64,000 nt of DNA, from positions 248,001 through 312,000 of the forward strand of contig NZ_JACHXV010000005.1 of the NCBI RefSeq assembly GCF_014192375.1, in the 5' to 3' direction. The position numbers and the translations under genes were made by a program. The DNA comes from Endobacter medicaginis (GTDB taxonomy: Bacteria > Pseudomonadota > Alphaproteobacteria > Acetobacterales > Acetobacteraceae). Positions 7,568-20,787 of this stretch are shown here, piece after piece (the stretch's first letter is position 1; each line of letters starts with the position of its first letter). Under the pieces are notes generated by a model. That model made no database searches, was not told where the DNA came from, and was given only the letters and a program-made list of their open reading frames with translations.

Positions 7568-8582
7568 AGTGCGTCTCCGTGCCGACCTTGCCGCGGAACA
7601 CCCAGTATGAATACGCGCTGTAAGCAGACACCATCGGAATCAGGACGATCGCGCCGGCGAGCAGGAACCACTGGCTCTGCGGCGGCGACGAGGCCTGCCA
7701 GATGTCGATCGAGGGTGGCACGATCCATGGCCATAGGCTGATGCCCAGCCCGGTGAAGCACAGGAAGAACCAGCCCAGCGCACACAGTAGCGGGGTGACG
7801 TGGTGGGCCTCGTCGTCGATGGTGCGCGCGAACCGCCAAGCGAGCACTGCGACGAGGATCGGCACCGGTGCGACGAACACGATGCGCGGCCAGGTGTTCC
7901 AATGGCGCAGGTAATGGAGTTGCAGCGTTGGCGTCCACAGGCTGACCACCACGATCAGCCCCAGCGTTATGGCGGCGAGGATCTTCGCATGCCGCCGGGC
8001 ACGCGCCTGCAGGTCGCCTTGCGTGCGCCACACCAGATAGCACGCGCCGAGCAGGCTGTAGCCGATCACCACCGCGATGCCGCAGAAGATCGAGAAGCCG
8101 CTGAGCCAGTCGAACCAGCCGCCAGCATATTCGCCATCCACTGTATGGATGCCCTGGATCAGCGCGCCGAGGATGACGCCCTGCATGAAGGAGGCCGTGA
8201 GCGAACCGGCGAAGAAGGCGAAATCCCAGGCCTTGCGCGTCTGAACGCTCTGTGCGCGCGGACGGTATTCGAAGGCGACGCCGCGGAAGATCAGCGCCAG
8301 CACCATGGCGATGATCGGTGGATACAATGCCGGCAGAATGGTGCCGTAGGCGACAGGAAACACGCCGTAGAGGGCGGCCCCACCCAGCACCAGCCAGGTC
8401 TCGTTGCCGTCCCAGACGGGCGCGATGGTGTTGACCATCACGTCGCGGTCGCCACGGTGGTTCTCGACCGCGAACAGGATGCCCAGGCCCAGATCGAACC
8501 CGTCCAACACGATATAGGCCAGGACGGTAAAGGCGGCGATGCAGCCCCAGATGATCGGCAGCAGGTGGGTGGCGTGCAGCAT
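7560..8582 (-). CDS. cydB: cytochrome bd-type quinol oxidase subunit II
   Basis: A 340-residue integral membrane protein with about nine hydrophobic segments; the N-terminus contains VLDGFDLGLG, typical of CydB/CioB. With CydA it forms a quinol oxidase that reduces oxygen to water without cytochrome c and without proton pumping. It begins seven bases after the cydA stop, with a GGAG that overlaps the end of cydA, so the two are co-transcribed and probably translationally coupled. The stop overlaps the following DUF2474 gene. Confidence 0.93.
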   Translation of the reverse strand: MLHATHLLPIIWGCIAAFTVLAYIVLDGFDLGLGILFAVENHRGDRDVMVNTIAPVWDGNETWLVLGGAALYGVFPVAYGTILPALYPPIIAMVLALIFRGVAFEYRPRAQSVQTRKAWDFAFFAGSLTASFMQGVILGALIQGIHTVDGEYAGGWFDWLSGFSIFCGIAVVIGYSLLGACYLVWRTQGDLQARARRHAKILAAITLGLIVVVSLWTPTLQLHYLRHWNTWPRIVFVAPVPILVAVLAWRFARTIDDEAHHVTPLLCALGWFFLCFTGLGISLWPWIVPPSIDIWQASSPPQSQWFLLAGAIVLIPMVSAYSAYSYWVFRGKVGTETHYH

Positions 8583-8589
8583 GGCGCGT

Positions 8590-10020
8590 CTACTCCGCCA
8601 CGCCGGCGGCGGTGCCGTGATGGCGCGCCGGTCCGGGATGGATGCCCGCGGTGCGGATTACCTCGTCGGGGGAGGGCCCCTGCTCGCCGCTCTCCGGGCG
8701 CTGCGCCATCAGCTTGAGCAGGAAGGCCAGGCCGGCGCCATAGACGATGAAATACACCACGATGAAGGCGATCAGCGACGCGGCGATGCCGGGTGCTGCG
8801 ATCGGCGAGGCGCTGTCGGCGGTGCGCAGCAGGCCATAGACCGTATAGGGCTGGCGGCCGACTTCGGTGGTGACCCATCCGCACAGCAGCGCGACGAAGC
8901 CCGAGGGCGCCATCACCAGCGCGAAACGCTGCAGCCAGCGGTTCTCGAAGAACGTGCCGCGCCAGCGCAGATACAGGCTGAACAGCCCCAGCAGCACCAT
9001 CAGCATCGCCAGGCCGACCATGATGCGGAACGAGAAGAACAGCAGCGGCGAATAGGGACGGTCGGCGGCGGGGAAATCCTTCAGCCCCGGAACCTTGCCA
9101 TCGAGGCTGTGGGTCAGGATCAGCGAGCCGAGCAGCGGGATCTCGACCTTGTAGTCGGTACGCTCCTCCTTCATGTTCGGAATGCCGAACAGCAGCTCGG
9201 GCGCGCGGCCCTCGCTGGTCCAGTCGCCCTCCATCGCCGCGATCTTCGCCGGCTGGTGAGCCAGTGTGTTGAGCCCGTGCGCGTCGCCGGCCAGCACCTG
9301 GAGTGGTGCCACCAGCGCCGCCATCCACATCGCCATCGAGAACATCACCCGCACCGGCTCGCTTGCTCGCCGTCCGGCCCGGCGGTCGCGGATCAGATGC
9401 CATGCGCCCACCGCGCCCACGGTGAAGGCGACGGAGAGGAACGCCGCCAGCCCCATATGCACGAGCCGGAACGGAAATGACGGGTTGAAGATGATCGCCA
9501 GCCAGTCCGCCGGCAGGAAGCGTCCCGTCGCCGGGTCGATCACGTAGCCCTGCGGCGTCTGCATCCACGAATTCGACGCCAGGATCCAGCTCATCGAGAT
9601 CAGCGTGCCGACCGACACCGCGCAGGTGGCGGCGAAGTGCAGCCGACGTCCGACCTTGTTCATCCCGAACAACATCACGCCGAGGAAACCGGCCTCGAGG
9701 AAGAACGCGGTCAGCACCTCGTAGGCCAGCATCGGGCCGAGAATCGGGCCGGCCTTCTGCGCGAAGCGCGCCCAGTTGGTGCCGAATTCGTAGCTCATTA
9801 CGATGCCGGAGACCACGCCCATCGCGAACACGATGGCGAAGATCTTGAGCCAGTAACGGAAGATGTCGAGATAGACCTGCCGACCGGTCTTCAGCCACAG
9901 CCCCTCGAGGACGGCGAGATAGGCCGCCAGTCCGATCGAGAATGCCGGAAACAGGATGTGAAAGCCGACGGTGAAGGCGAACTGGAAACGGGCGAGATCG
10001 AGGGCGGAGATACCGAACAT
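8590..10020 (-). CDS. cydA: cytochrome bd-type quinol oxidase subunit I (cyanide-insensitive type)
   Basis: A 476-residue subunit carrying the haems. It starts MFGISALDLARFQFAF with the early His that ligates haem b595 at about residue 21 and has the GRQP motif near residue 395. The length and absence of a long Q-loop insert fit the short-loop, CIO-type branch common in acetic acid bacteria, where it ends an ethanol- or sugar-oxidising quinol chain. The open frame continues to 10194, but ATG 10020 gives the conserved N-terminus and follows an AAAGG. The 195 bases upstream show no convincing promoter. Confidence 0.93.
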   Translation of the reverse strand: MFGISALDLARFQFAFTVGFHILFPAFSIGLAAYLAVLEGLWLKTGRQVYLDIFRYWLKIFAIVFAMGVVSGIVMSYEFGTNWARFAQKAGPILGPMLAYEVLTAFFLEAGFLGVMLFGMNKVGRRLHFAATCAVSVGTLISMSWILASNSWMQTPQGYVIDPATGRFLPADWLAIIFNPSFPFRLVHMGLAAFLSVAFTVGAVGAWHLIRDRRAGRRASEPVRVMFSMAMWMAALVAPLQVLAGDAHGLNTLAHQPAKIAAMEGDWTSEGRAPELLFGIPNMKEERTDYKVEIPLLGSLILTHSLDGKVPGLKDFPAADRPYSPLLFFSFRIMVGLAMLMVLLGLFSLYLRWRGTFFENRWLQRFALVMAPSGFVALLCGWVTTEVGRQPYTVYGLLRTADSASPIAAPGIAASLIAFIVVYFIVYGAGLAFLLKLMAQRPESGEQGPSPDEVIRTAGIHPGPARHHGTAAGVAE

Positions 10021-10215
10021 CGAGGCAACCTTTCGAGCCCGCGTCCGCGGTGCGAACGCCAAGGCAAGGTGTTCAACGACGCCGTGTCCGTGTGGTTGCC
10101 CAGTCCCGCTCGACGTTCGGGCCGGAGCTGGCCCGGACCCGGTGCGCCGACCGTCATGGAAGCGCCAGTACCGCCTTCGGTCACCCGGCGGCATGGGATC
10201 CAGGTCATCATCGCG

Positions 10216-11517
10216 TCAGGCCGCCTGCCTCCCGCGCTGGGCGACCGGGGATGCGGCGCGCGGTGTGATCAGCAGCGATAGCAGCGCGATCAGCGCGGCG
10301 ATCGTCAACCACAGGCCGGGCATCGCCGCATCATGGGTTCTCGCGATCATCCCGGTGCAGATCAGGGGTGTCATGCCGCCGAACAGTGCCGTCGCCAGGC
10401 TGTAGGCGAGCGAAAAACCGGTGACGCGCAGATTCTCCGGCATCGTTTCTGCCAGATAGGGGATCAGTGCGCCGTTATAGGTCGCATAGATCACCGCGAG
10501 CACCAGTTCGACGGTCATGAAGCGCGGCAGCGACGGCGCCGTGGTCAGCCAGGCCATTGCCGGCCACGCCAGGCACGCCATCGCGATCGCAGCACCGAAC
10601 AGCACCGGTCGCCGGCCGATGCGATCCGACAGGCTGCCGCCGATCGGCAGGATGGTGAAATTGCAGATACCGCCGATAAGCGTCACCAGCAGGGCGGTTG
10701 TCATCGACAGATGCAGCTCGCGCGTGCCGAAGGTCGGCGTGTAGGAGGTGATGGTGTAGAAGCTGACCGTCGTCATCACCACCAGCATCATCGCGCGCAG
10801 CACGGTGCCGATATTGTCGCCCAGGATGCGCATCGCCTGTCCGAGCGAGGGATGCTGCGCGTGTTCGAAGCTGTCGGTTTCCTCCAGCCCCCGACGCAGC
10901 AGCAGGATCAACGGAATGACGAGGCAGCCGATCAGGAACGGGATGCGCCAGCCCCAGGCGTTCATCTGTGCCGGCGCCAGCCATGCATCCAGCGAGAAAC
11001 CCAGCAGGGCGGCAATCATCACCGCGATCTGCTGGCTGCCGGACTGGAAGCTGGCATACAGGCCCCGCTGTCCGGGCGGGGCGATCTCGGCCAGATAGAC
11101 CGAGACGCCACCCAGCTCCGCACCGGCCGAAAATCCCTGCACCAGCCGGCCGAACACGATCAATGCCGGTGCGAGCAGACCGATCTGCGCATAGGGCGGG
11201 GTCAGCGCGATCGTCAGCGTGCCGATCGCCATCAGTCCCAGCGTGACCAGCAGGCCGATCCGCCGTCCGCGTCGGTCGATGAACGCGCCCAGCAGGACCG
11301 CACCCAGAGGACGCATCATGAACGCTGCGCCGAACGTGGCGAGCGCGGAGAGCAGCTGCGTGGTCTTGCTGCCGCCGGGGAAGAATGCGGCCCCGATCGC
11401 TGACGCATAGAAGCCGAAGATCATGAAATCATACATCTCAAGCATGTTGCCCGAGGCGATGCGGATGATCTTGCCAGCGGCGCCGTGTCGTGACGGTGTG
11501 TGGTCGGTCCGGTTCAT
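10216..11517 (-). CDS. MHS-family MFS transporter (citrate/dicarboxylate-type proton symporter)
   Basis: A 433-residue carrier with 12 predicted spans. The start, reading GNMLEMYDFMIFGFYA, and the DRRGRRIG loop between spans 2 and 3 are characteristic of the metabolite:H+ symporter branch (citrate, tricarballylate, shikimate, proline/betaine carriers). The substrate cannot be fixed; the closest resemblance by eye is to citrate/tricarballylate carriers. ATG 11517 follows GGGAG at seven bases. It lies downstream of ligA on the same strand, separated by 47 bases holding a hairpin. Confidence 0.85.
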   Translation of the reverse strand: MNRTDHTPSRHGAAGKIIRIASGNMLEMYDFMIFGFYASAIGAAFFPGGSKTTQLLSALATFGAAFMMRPLGAVLLGAFIDRRGRRIGLLVTLGLMAIGTLTIALTPPYAQIGLLAPALIVFGRLVQGFSAGAELGGVSVYLAEIAPPGQRGLYASFQSGSQQIAVMIAALLGFSLDAWLAPAQMNAWGWRIPFLIGCLVIPLILLLRRGLEETDSFEHAQHPSLGQAMRILGDNIGTVLRAMMLVVMTTVSFYTITSYTPTFGTRELHLSMTTALLVTLIGGICNFTILPIGGSLSDRIGRRPVLFGAAIAMACLAWPAMAWLTTAPSLPRFMTVELVLAVIYATYNGALIPYLAETMPENLRVTGFSLAYSLATALFGGMTPLICTGMIARTHDAAMPGLWLTIAALIALLSLLITPRAASPVAQRGRQAA

Positions 11518-11534
11518 TCGTTTCTCCCTCTGTT

Positions 11535-11557
11535 CCGCCCTTGAGGGCGGTTTTTTT
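11535..11557 (+). terminator. hairpin with T-run facing against the local genes
   Basis: CCGCCC-TTGA-GGGCGG (11535-11550) followed by seven T (11551-11557) is a textbook intrinsic terminator on the plus strand. The genes on both sides (ligA and the MFS gene) are read from the minus strand, where the same hairpin is preceded by A residues rather than followed by U. It would therefore stop antisense transcripts, or form a leader hairpin just before the MFS ribosome binding site. Confidence 0.6.
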
Positions 11558-11564
11558 GGCCGGA

Positions 11565-15373
<3,809 letters not shown>

Positions 15374-15393
15374 GTGTACACGGGGGTGTACAC
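15374..15393. repeat. tandem GTGTACAC palindromes at the recN start
   Basis: Two perfect eight-base palindromes (15374-15381 and 15386-15393) are separated by GGGG, a 12-base repeat period. They occupy exactly the place of the recN ribosome binding site, so a bound protein, or pairing of the two copies in RNA, could block translation or transcription. The remaining spacer to bamD (15394-15451) shows nothing recognisable. Confidence 0.6.
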
Positions 15394-15451
15394 GCCCATA
15401 GGGGGCGAACGGGGCGGTTTTGGATTTTCTCGTGTCAGAGGCGGGAAAATC

Positions 15452-16306
15452 TCAAAACACCGAGTTCCATGTGCGGCTGATGAGGCCGCCTTTTGCCGGG
15501 GCCGGCATCTGGTCGCCCGGCTGGAGCGAATGGGTGCGGCGCAGCTGGTCATAGGCATAGGAATACCAGATGCTGCCGGGATAGTTGTAGGCCAGCACCG
15601 AGGCGGTCTTGCGGGCCTGGTCGACCAGGCCGAGCTTGAGATAGACCTCGACCAGACGCTGCAGCGCCTCGGCGACGTGGTTGGTGGTCTGGTAGTCCTG
15701 CACGACGCGCTGGTAGCGGTTGACCGCCGCCTCGTAGAAATGCTGGCGCTCGTAGTAGCGGCCGATCAGCATCTCCTTGCCGGCGAGGTGGTCGCGGCAG
15801 AGGTCGATCTTGAGTGCGGCGTCGCGGGCGTAGTCGGTGTTGGGGAAGCGGGCGACGACCTCCTGCAACGCCGCCATCGCCTGCACGGTGCCCTGCTGGT
15901 CGCGCTGGATGTCGGCGATCTGCTCATAATAGCACAGCGCGCGCAGATAGTAGGCATAGGCCGCGTCGGGGCTGGTCGGGTGGAGCTGGAGGAAGCGGTC
16001 GAGCTGGCTGATGGCGTCGGGGAACTCGTCGCGCTTGTAGTAGGCGTAGCCCTCCATGAGCTGCGCGTTCGCCGTGTAGGGCGAATAGGGGTAGAACTGC
16101 TGGATCGCCTCGAACTGGGTGATCGCCTGGCTGTAGCTCTTGTCGTGGATCGAATCGATGCCGTGATTGTACAGCACGTCCGGCTGCTGGGTGGACAGGT
16201 CGATCGGCGGCTTCTCGTGGCCGAACAGACCGCAGCCCGACAGCAGCAGCGTCGCGGCAAGTGAGACGACGAGCTTGCGGGGGCGGAAAGGATCGGAGCG
16301 CAGCAT
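15452..16306 (-). CDS. bamD: outer-membrane assembly lipoprotein BamD
   Basis: A 284-residue lipoprotein: a basic N-terminus, hydrophobic stretch and lipobox LLLSGCG (Cys about residue 25), then tetratricopeptide-type helices of the YfiO/BamD family (VLYNHGIDSIHDKSYSQAI and repeats). BamD is the essential partner of BamA in inserting barrel proteins, including the many TonB receptors seen here. ATG 16306 is preceded in frame by a GTG (16309); the AGG box favours ATG. The gene lies 47 bases after lpxC on the same strand. Confidence 0.93.
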   Translation of the reverse strand: MLRSDPFRPRKLVVSLAATLLLSGCGLFGHEKPPIDLSTQQPDVLYNHGIDSIHDKSYSQAITQFEAIQQFYPYSPYTANAQLMEGYAYYKRDEFPDAISQLDRFLQLHPTSPDAAYAYYLRALCYYEQIADIQRDQQGTVQAMAALQEVVARFPNTDYARDAALKIDLCRDHLAGKEMLIGRYYERQHFYEAAVNRYQRVVQDYQTTNHVAEALQRLVEVYLKLGLVDQARKTASVLAYNYPGSIWYSYAYDQLRRTHSLQPGDQMPAPAKGGLISRTWNSVF

Positions 16307-16353
16307 CACACCTGTCTTGCAGTAGCCGGGCGCGATGCCCTCGTTCGGCAGCC

Positions 16354-17364
16354 TTATACCATGCTCCCGGACCGGAGGAAGTCAGGCCGCAGACGCCAGG
16401 CGGTGGCATCGGCGAGCAGCGCATGCAGCAGGCGGTTGTTGAGCGCGTGGCCCGAACGGTGGCCGACGAATTCGGCGCGCAGCGGCCGTCCGGCAAGCGC
16501 GAGGTCGCCCACCGCGTCGAGCAGCTTGTGACGGACGAACTCGTCCGGACGGCGCAGGCCGCCGGGATTGAGCACCGAATCGGCATCGACCACCACCGCA
16601 TTGTCGAGCGAGCCGCCGCGGGCGAGACCGGCGGCGCGGGCGCGCTCGATCTCGGCGGCCTCGGTGAAGGTGCGGCAGTCGGCGATCTGGCCGGCGAAGC
16701 TGTGCTCCGACAGCGACAGCGATGCCGACTGGCGACCGATCGCACGCGAGGCGAATTCGATCTCCATGGACAGCTCCAGGCCGCGTCCGCTGGTCGGGCG
16801 CAGCTCGGCCCAGGCGGCATCGGCGCCCTCGCCATGGCTGACGCGCACCGGCCGCAGCACCTCGATGGTCAACCGCGGCGCGGTCTGTGCGACGCGGCCG
16901 GCGCAGGCGATCAGGAAGCTGAACGGGGCGGCGGAGCCGTCGAGGATCGGCACCTCGGGACCGTCGAGCTCGATCACCGCATTGTCGATCCCCGCACCGG
17001 CGAGGGCCGCCATGACATGCTCGACGGTGCCGACCGTGGCGTGGCGGCCGTCGGGCGTGGTCACGCCCAGCAGGGTGCACAGGCGGGTGTCGGTGACGAA
17101 ATCGTAGCGGGCCGGCAGGTCGATGCCGAGATCGGTGCGGCGGAACACGATGCCCGATTCGTCGGGGCCCGGACCCAGGCGCAGCCAGGTCTCGCGGCCG
17201 CTGTGCAGGCCGACACCGCGGCAGTGGATCGACTGGCGCAGGGTGTGCTGGCGGGCGGTCCCGGCCGGCAGCCCGGTGCGCAGCGCGGCGGCGGGACGGT
17301 CCTCGGGCGCGATGCTTTCGATCTCATCACGATCGATCACCAGCGCGCCGGCAAACCCATCCAT
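16354..17364 (-). CDS. lpxC: UDP-3-O-acyl-N-acetylglucosamine deacetylase
   Basis: A 336-residue zinc enzyme committing UDP-acyl-GlcNAc to lipid A synthesis. Visible motifs are GVGLHSG near the start, EHVMAAL with the first zinc His, RHKLLDAVGD supplying the other zinc His and Asp, and GHRSGHALNN with the catalytic His. The N-terminus carries about 35 extra residues before TLRQSIH. A GGAGG about nine bases before ATG 17364 supports this start. Its position after ftsZ is the usual one. Confidence 0.95.
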   Translation of the reverse strand: MDGFAGALVIDRDEIESIAPEDRPAAALRTGLPAGTARQHTLRQSIHCRGVGLHSGRETWLRLGPGPDESGIVFRRTDLGIDLPARYDFVTDTRLCTLLGVTTPDGRHATVGTVEHVMAALAGAGIDNAVIELDGPEVPILDGSAAPFSFLIACAGRVAQTAPRLTIEVLRPVRVSHGEGADAAWAELRPTSGRGLELSMEIEFASRAIGRQSASLSLSEHSFAGQIADCRTFTEAAEIERARAAGLARGGSLDNAVVVDADSVLNPGGLRRPDEFVRHKLLDAVGDLALAGRPLRAEFVGHRSGHALNNRLLHALLADATAWRLRPDFLRSGSMV

Positions 17365-17545
17365 CAGGCCGTCCTCCCGACCGGGCCGCAGGCCCGCATC
17401 ATTACCCGGATCATCAGATCATTATCGGAACTGCCGGCGTCATGCCGATGCAGCCCCTTTGTCAGCGTCAAACTAGGCCGGCCCCATTGGCCAGTGCCAT
17501 TCAAGCTTTATTTCCGAGTATTTCGACCTAAGCCCATGAAATTGC

Positions 17546-17559
17546 GACATATTTATGTC
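17546..17559. promoter_or_regulatory. 14-base palindrome in the ftsZ-lpxC gap
   Basis: GACATA-TT-TATGTC is a perfect inverted repeat in an AT-rich stretch upstream of lpxC. A TTGACA sequence on the minus strand overlaps it (the shared GACA), but no good -10 box follows at 16-18 bases. It may be an operator for lpxC. The rest of the 278-base gap holds the ftsZ terminator hairpin. Confidence 0.35.
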
Positions 17560-17570
17560 AACAACGAACA

Positions 17571-17599
17571 CCGCCGCCGCAGCGGGGCTGCGGCGGCGG
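17571..17599 (-). terminator. terminator hairpin after ftsZ
   Basis: A perfect 12-base stem (17571-17582 with 17588-17599) and five-base loop lies 44 bases after the ftsZ stop. On the minus strand it is followed by TGTTCGTTGTTG, a moderately U-rich tail. It probably ends or attenuates dcw transcripts before lpxC. Confidence 0.6.
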
Positions 17600-17642
17600 G
17601 CGGTCGTTTCGGCTTCGTTTCAGACCTCCGGGGAGGCTCCGG

Positions 17643-19142
17643 TCACGAGGACTGGCGGCGCAGGAAGGCCGGGATTTCCAGCCCCGCCTCGTCGGCGGTG
17701 ACGGAGGCGCGGGAGTCCTCGCGCTGCACCTGCGGCTCGGCGCGCGGGGCGGGCTCGGGGGCCGGGGCGGGGCTGCCGGACCGGCGCAGGGCGCCGGTGA
17801 CGAGGCCGAACAGGGAGCTGCGCGGCGCCGGCTCCGGCGGGCGCGCCGGCTCGGTGTAGAGGCCGCGACCGCCCGGCACGCGCTGCGACAGCGGCACCTG
17901 GCGGGGTGCTGCGGCCGGCGAGGGGGCGGCCTGCTCGACCGGCTCGCCGGCCGGCGCGGCGTGGACGGCATGGGCGGCGTGGGCGGCGGCCGGAGCTGGC
18001 GCCGCGCCGGGCTGGAAGGCGGCGACCGACGGTTGGGCGGCGGCGAGACCCGGCTGCGCATGGGGCTGGCCCTGAGTCTGGGCCTGGGCCTGGGCGCCGG
18101 AGGGGGCCACCCATTCCTCGCTGCCGCCGCCGACCGCGACCAGACGCGGACGCGCGGCCTCGGCGAGGATCGGCGTGTCGATGCCGGTGGCGACCACAGA
18201 GACGCGCACCCGGCCGGAGAGGTTCTCGTCGATCGCCGAGCCGAAGATGATGTTGGCGTCCTCGGCCACTTCCTCGCGGATGCGGTTGGCGGCCTGGTCG
18301 ACCTCGAACAGGGTCATGTCCTCGCCGCCGGTGATGTTGATCAGCAGGCCGCGCGCGCCGGCCATCGAGGTATCCTCGAGCAGCGGGTTGGAGATCGCCG
18401 CCTCGGCCGCACGGATGGCGCGGTTCTCGCCGTCGGCCTCGCCGGTGCCCATCATCGCCTTGCCCATCTCGGCCATCACGGTGCGGATGTCGGCGAAGTC
18501 GAGATTGACCAGGCCCGGGGCGACCATCAGGTCGGTGACGCCGCGCACGCCCATGTAGAGGACGTGGTCGGCCATCTTGAAGGCTTCCTTCCAGCCGGTG
18601 CGCTCGTTGGCGAGGCGGAAGAGGTTCTGGTTGGGGATCACGATCAGCGTGTCGACATATTGCTGCAGCTCGGCGATGCCGGTGTCGGCCGCCTTGGCGC
18701 GGCGCACGCCCTCGAAGGTGAAGGGCTTGGTGACCACGCCGACGGTGAGGATGCCGCGCTCGCGCGCCATGCGCGCGATCACCGGGGCGGCACCGGTGCC
18801 GGTGCCGCCGCCCATGCCGGCGGTGATGAACACCATGTGCGCGCCGTCGAGATGGCGCGAGAGCTCGTCGGAAGCCTCCTCGGCGGCCGCGCGGCCGATC
18901 TCGGGCTTGGCCCCCGCGCCGAGACCCTGCGTCAGGTGCGGGCCGAGCTGGATGCGACGGTCGGCGCGGCTGTGGGTGAGCTGCTGGGCGTCGGTGTTGG
19001 CGACGACGAACTCCACGCCCTGCAGGTTGAGCTGGATCATGTTGTCGACGGCGTTGGTGCCGCCGCCGCCCACGCCGATCACCGTGATACGCGGCGAGAA
19101 ATCGGAGTAGGCCTGCTGCGGGATGGTGAGGTTGAGGGTCAT
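17643..19142 (-). CDS. ftsZ: cell division GTPase FtsZ
   Basis: A 499-residue tubulin homologue that forms the Z ring. The globular GTPase covers about residues 15-325, with the tubulin signature GGGTGTG at 111-117. A Pro/Ala/Gln-rich linker (about 330-480) follows, then the C-terminal peptide LEIPAFLRR that binds FtsA and other partners. The long linker makes it larger than the roughly 385-residue enterobacterial protein, as usual in alphaproteobacteria. ATG 19142 follows GGAG at about nine bases; the gap to ftsA is 67 bases. Confidence 0.97.
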   Translation of the reverse strand: MTLNLTIPQQAYSDFSPRITVIGVGGGGTNAVDNMIQLNLQGVEFVVANTDAQQLTHSRADRRIQLGPHLTQGLGAGAKPEIGRAAAEEASDELSRHLDGAHMVFITAGMGGGTGTGAAPVIARMARERGILTVGVVTKPFTFEGVRRAKAADTGIAELQQYVDTLIVIPNQNLFRLANERTGWKEAFKMADHVLYMGVRGVTDLMVAPGLVNLDFADIRTVMAEMGKAMMGTGEADGENRAIRAAEAAISNPLLEDTSMAGARGLLINITGGEDMTLFEVDQAANRIREEVAEDANIIFGSAIDENLSGRVRVSVVATGIDTPILAEAARPRLVAVGGGSEEWVAPSGAQAQAQTQGQPHAQPGLAAAQPSVAAFQPGAAPAPAAAHAAHAVHAAPAGEPVEQAAPSPAAAPRQVPLSQRVPGGRGLYTEPARPPEPAPRSSLFGLVTGALRRSGSPAPAPEPAPRAEPQVQREDSRASVTADEAGLEIPAFLRRQSS

Positions 19143-19209
19143 GGACGTTGTCTCCGAAAAAATATCCGTGCGGGAGCGGGGCGTTATGCGGGGCCGGTGA
19201 GCGGGGCCG

Positions 19210-20787
19210 TCACATGCGCTCCCGCAGGAAGCCCACCACCCGGCGCATCAGGCCGGGCGGGCGGGGCTCGTTGAAATCGATGTCGGGCAGCACCTGGCCG
19301 TCGCCGGCGGCGAAGGCCAGCAGGCCCGAGGCGGTGGCGAAGGCCGGTGCCGAGGCGCTGTCCGGCAGGCCGGTGATGCGTCCCGGCCGGCCGGCGCGCA
19401 CCTGCCGGCCGAGGATGCGGGCGGCGAGCTCGGGCACGCCGTCGAGCTGGCTGGCACCACCCGTCAGCACCACCCGCGAGGCGGCGGCGAGCCCGATGCC
19501 GGCCCCGTCGAGACGGTCGCGCACCAGCTCGAACGTCTCCTCGAGGCGCGGGCGGATGATGCCGACGATCATGCTGCGCGGCACGCGGGCGAACTGGTCG
19601 TCCTCGCCGGCGATGAGCTGCACGGGGAGGTATTCGCGCTCGTCCTCGGCACTCAGCTCGGCGTTGCCGTAGAGCACCTTGAGCCGCTCGGCACTTTCGA
19701 GCCGGGTCGAGAGCATGCCGGCGATGTCCTTGGTGACATGCAGCCCGCCCACCGGCAGCAGCGCGGTGTGCAGCATCTGGCCCTCGCCGAACACCGCGAT
19801 CTGGGTGGTGCCGCCACCGAGATCGACCACGGTGGCGCCCAGCTCGCGCTCGTCCTCGGTCAGCACCGACAGGCCGGAGGCGAGCGGGGTGGAGACCAGG
19901 GTGGCGACGTCGAGATCGCAGCGCGCCAGGGTCGCGCGCAGGTTGCGCAGCGCCATGGTGGAGGCGTCGATCACGTGCAGCCGCGCGGTGAGCTGTTCGC
20001 AATGGTGGCCGCGCGGGTCGTCCACCCCGGTGGTCTGGTCCACCGCGAAGGTCAGCGGCAGCGCATGCACCAGGTCGCGGCCCTCGGTCTGCGCGCGCAG
20101 CCGGCCCTCGCTGACCACCCGGCGCACATCCGCATCGCCCACCACCTGGCCGCCGACCGGCCAGCGCACGTTGAAGATGCGGCTTTCCGGCTGGCCGCAG
20201 CTCAGGCCCACGGTGACGGAGCGCAGCCGGTGATCGGCCATTTCCTCGGCCTGGCCGACCGCGGCGCGGATGGTGCGCTCCGCCTCGTCGAGATCGACGA
20301 TGCCGCCGGCCCGCACCCCCCGGGAGCGCTGCCAGCCATGCCCGATCACCTTGATGTTGCCGGCGCTGTCGGCACGGCCGATCAGGCAGGTGATCTTGGT
20401 GCTGCCGATATCGAGCGCGCCGAAGGTGCCGCCCTTGAGCCGGCGGCGACGCACCGGCGGCGGCACGATGGCGAGCGCCGTCTCCGTCCCTGCTGCGGCG
20501 GCGGGGGTGGCCAGTGCGAGCACGCCCTGCCGGCGCGGCGCGGGGGCCAGGGCTGATGCGGGCGCACGGGCGGGGGCCGGGTCGCGAAACAGGCCCGGCA
20601 GCGACGGCACCCCCGGCGGGGACGGCTCGCGCCGCATCGGCTGGTCGTGCGCCAGTGCCAGCGCGCCCGCCTCCGCAGCGTCGCCGGCAGGCGCCTCGGC
20701 GCCGTCGTAGCCGAGCAGGGCGACCGGCTCCTGGCTGACCACCGGGCGGCGCAGCAGGCCGCGGCGGGGACGTGCGGGCTTGCTCAT
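19210..20787 (-). CDS. ftsA: cell division protein FtsA with a long N-terminal extension
   Basis: A 525-residue actin-like protein that anchors FtsZ to the membrane. The FtsA fold starts only at about residue 122 ([13 protein letters not shown], phosphate-1 loop), with [13 protein letters not shown] further on. The last residues ([14 protein letters not shown]) form the amphipathic membrane-targeting helix. The first 120 residues are Pro/Ala/Arg-rich, probably disordered, and absent from standard FtsA (about 420 residues). ATG 20787 overlaps the ftsQ stop (ATGA), supporting the long form. Confidence 0.94.
   Translation of the reverse strand: MSKPARPRRGLLRRPVVSQEPVALLGYDGAEAPAGDAAEAGALALAHDQPMRREPSPPGVPSLPGLFRDPAPARAPASALAPAPRRQGVLALATPAAAAGTETALAIVPPPVRRRRLKGGTFGALDIGSTKITCLIGRADSAGNIKVIGHGWQRSRGVRAGGIVDLDEAERTIRAAVGQAEEMADHRLRSVTVGLSCGQPESRIFNVRWPVGGQVVGDADVRRVVSEGRLRAQTEGRDLVHALPLTFAVDQTTGVDDPRGHHCEQLTARLHVIDASTMALRNLRATLARCDLDVATLVSTPLASGLSVLTEDERELGATVVDLGGGTTQIAVFGEGQMLHTALLPVGGLHVTKDIAGMLSTRLESAERLKVLYGNAELSAEDEREYLPVQLIAGEDDQFARVPRSMIVGIIRPRLEETFELVRDRLDGAGIGLAAASRVVLTGGASQLDGVPELAARILGRQVRAGRPGRITGLPDSASAPAFATASGLLAFAAGDGQVLPDIDFNEPRPPGLMRRVVGFLRERM

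Noticed and set aside
17500-17565. TTGACA on the minus strand as a firm lpxC promoter
   Set aside because: No acceptable -10 box follows at 16-18 bases, so it is mentioned only with the palindrome it overlaps.
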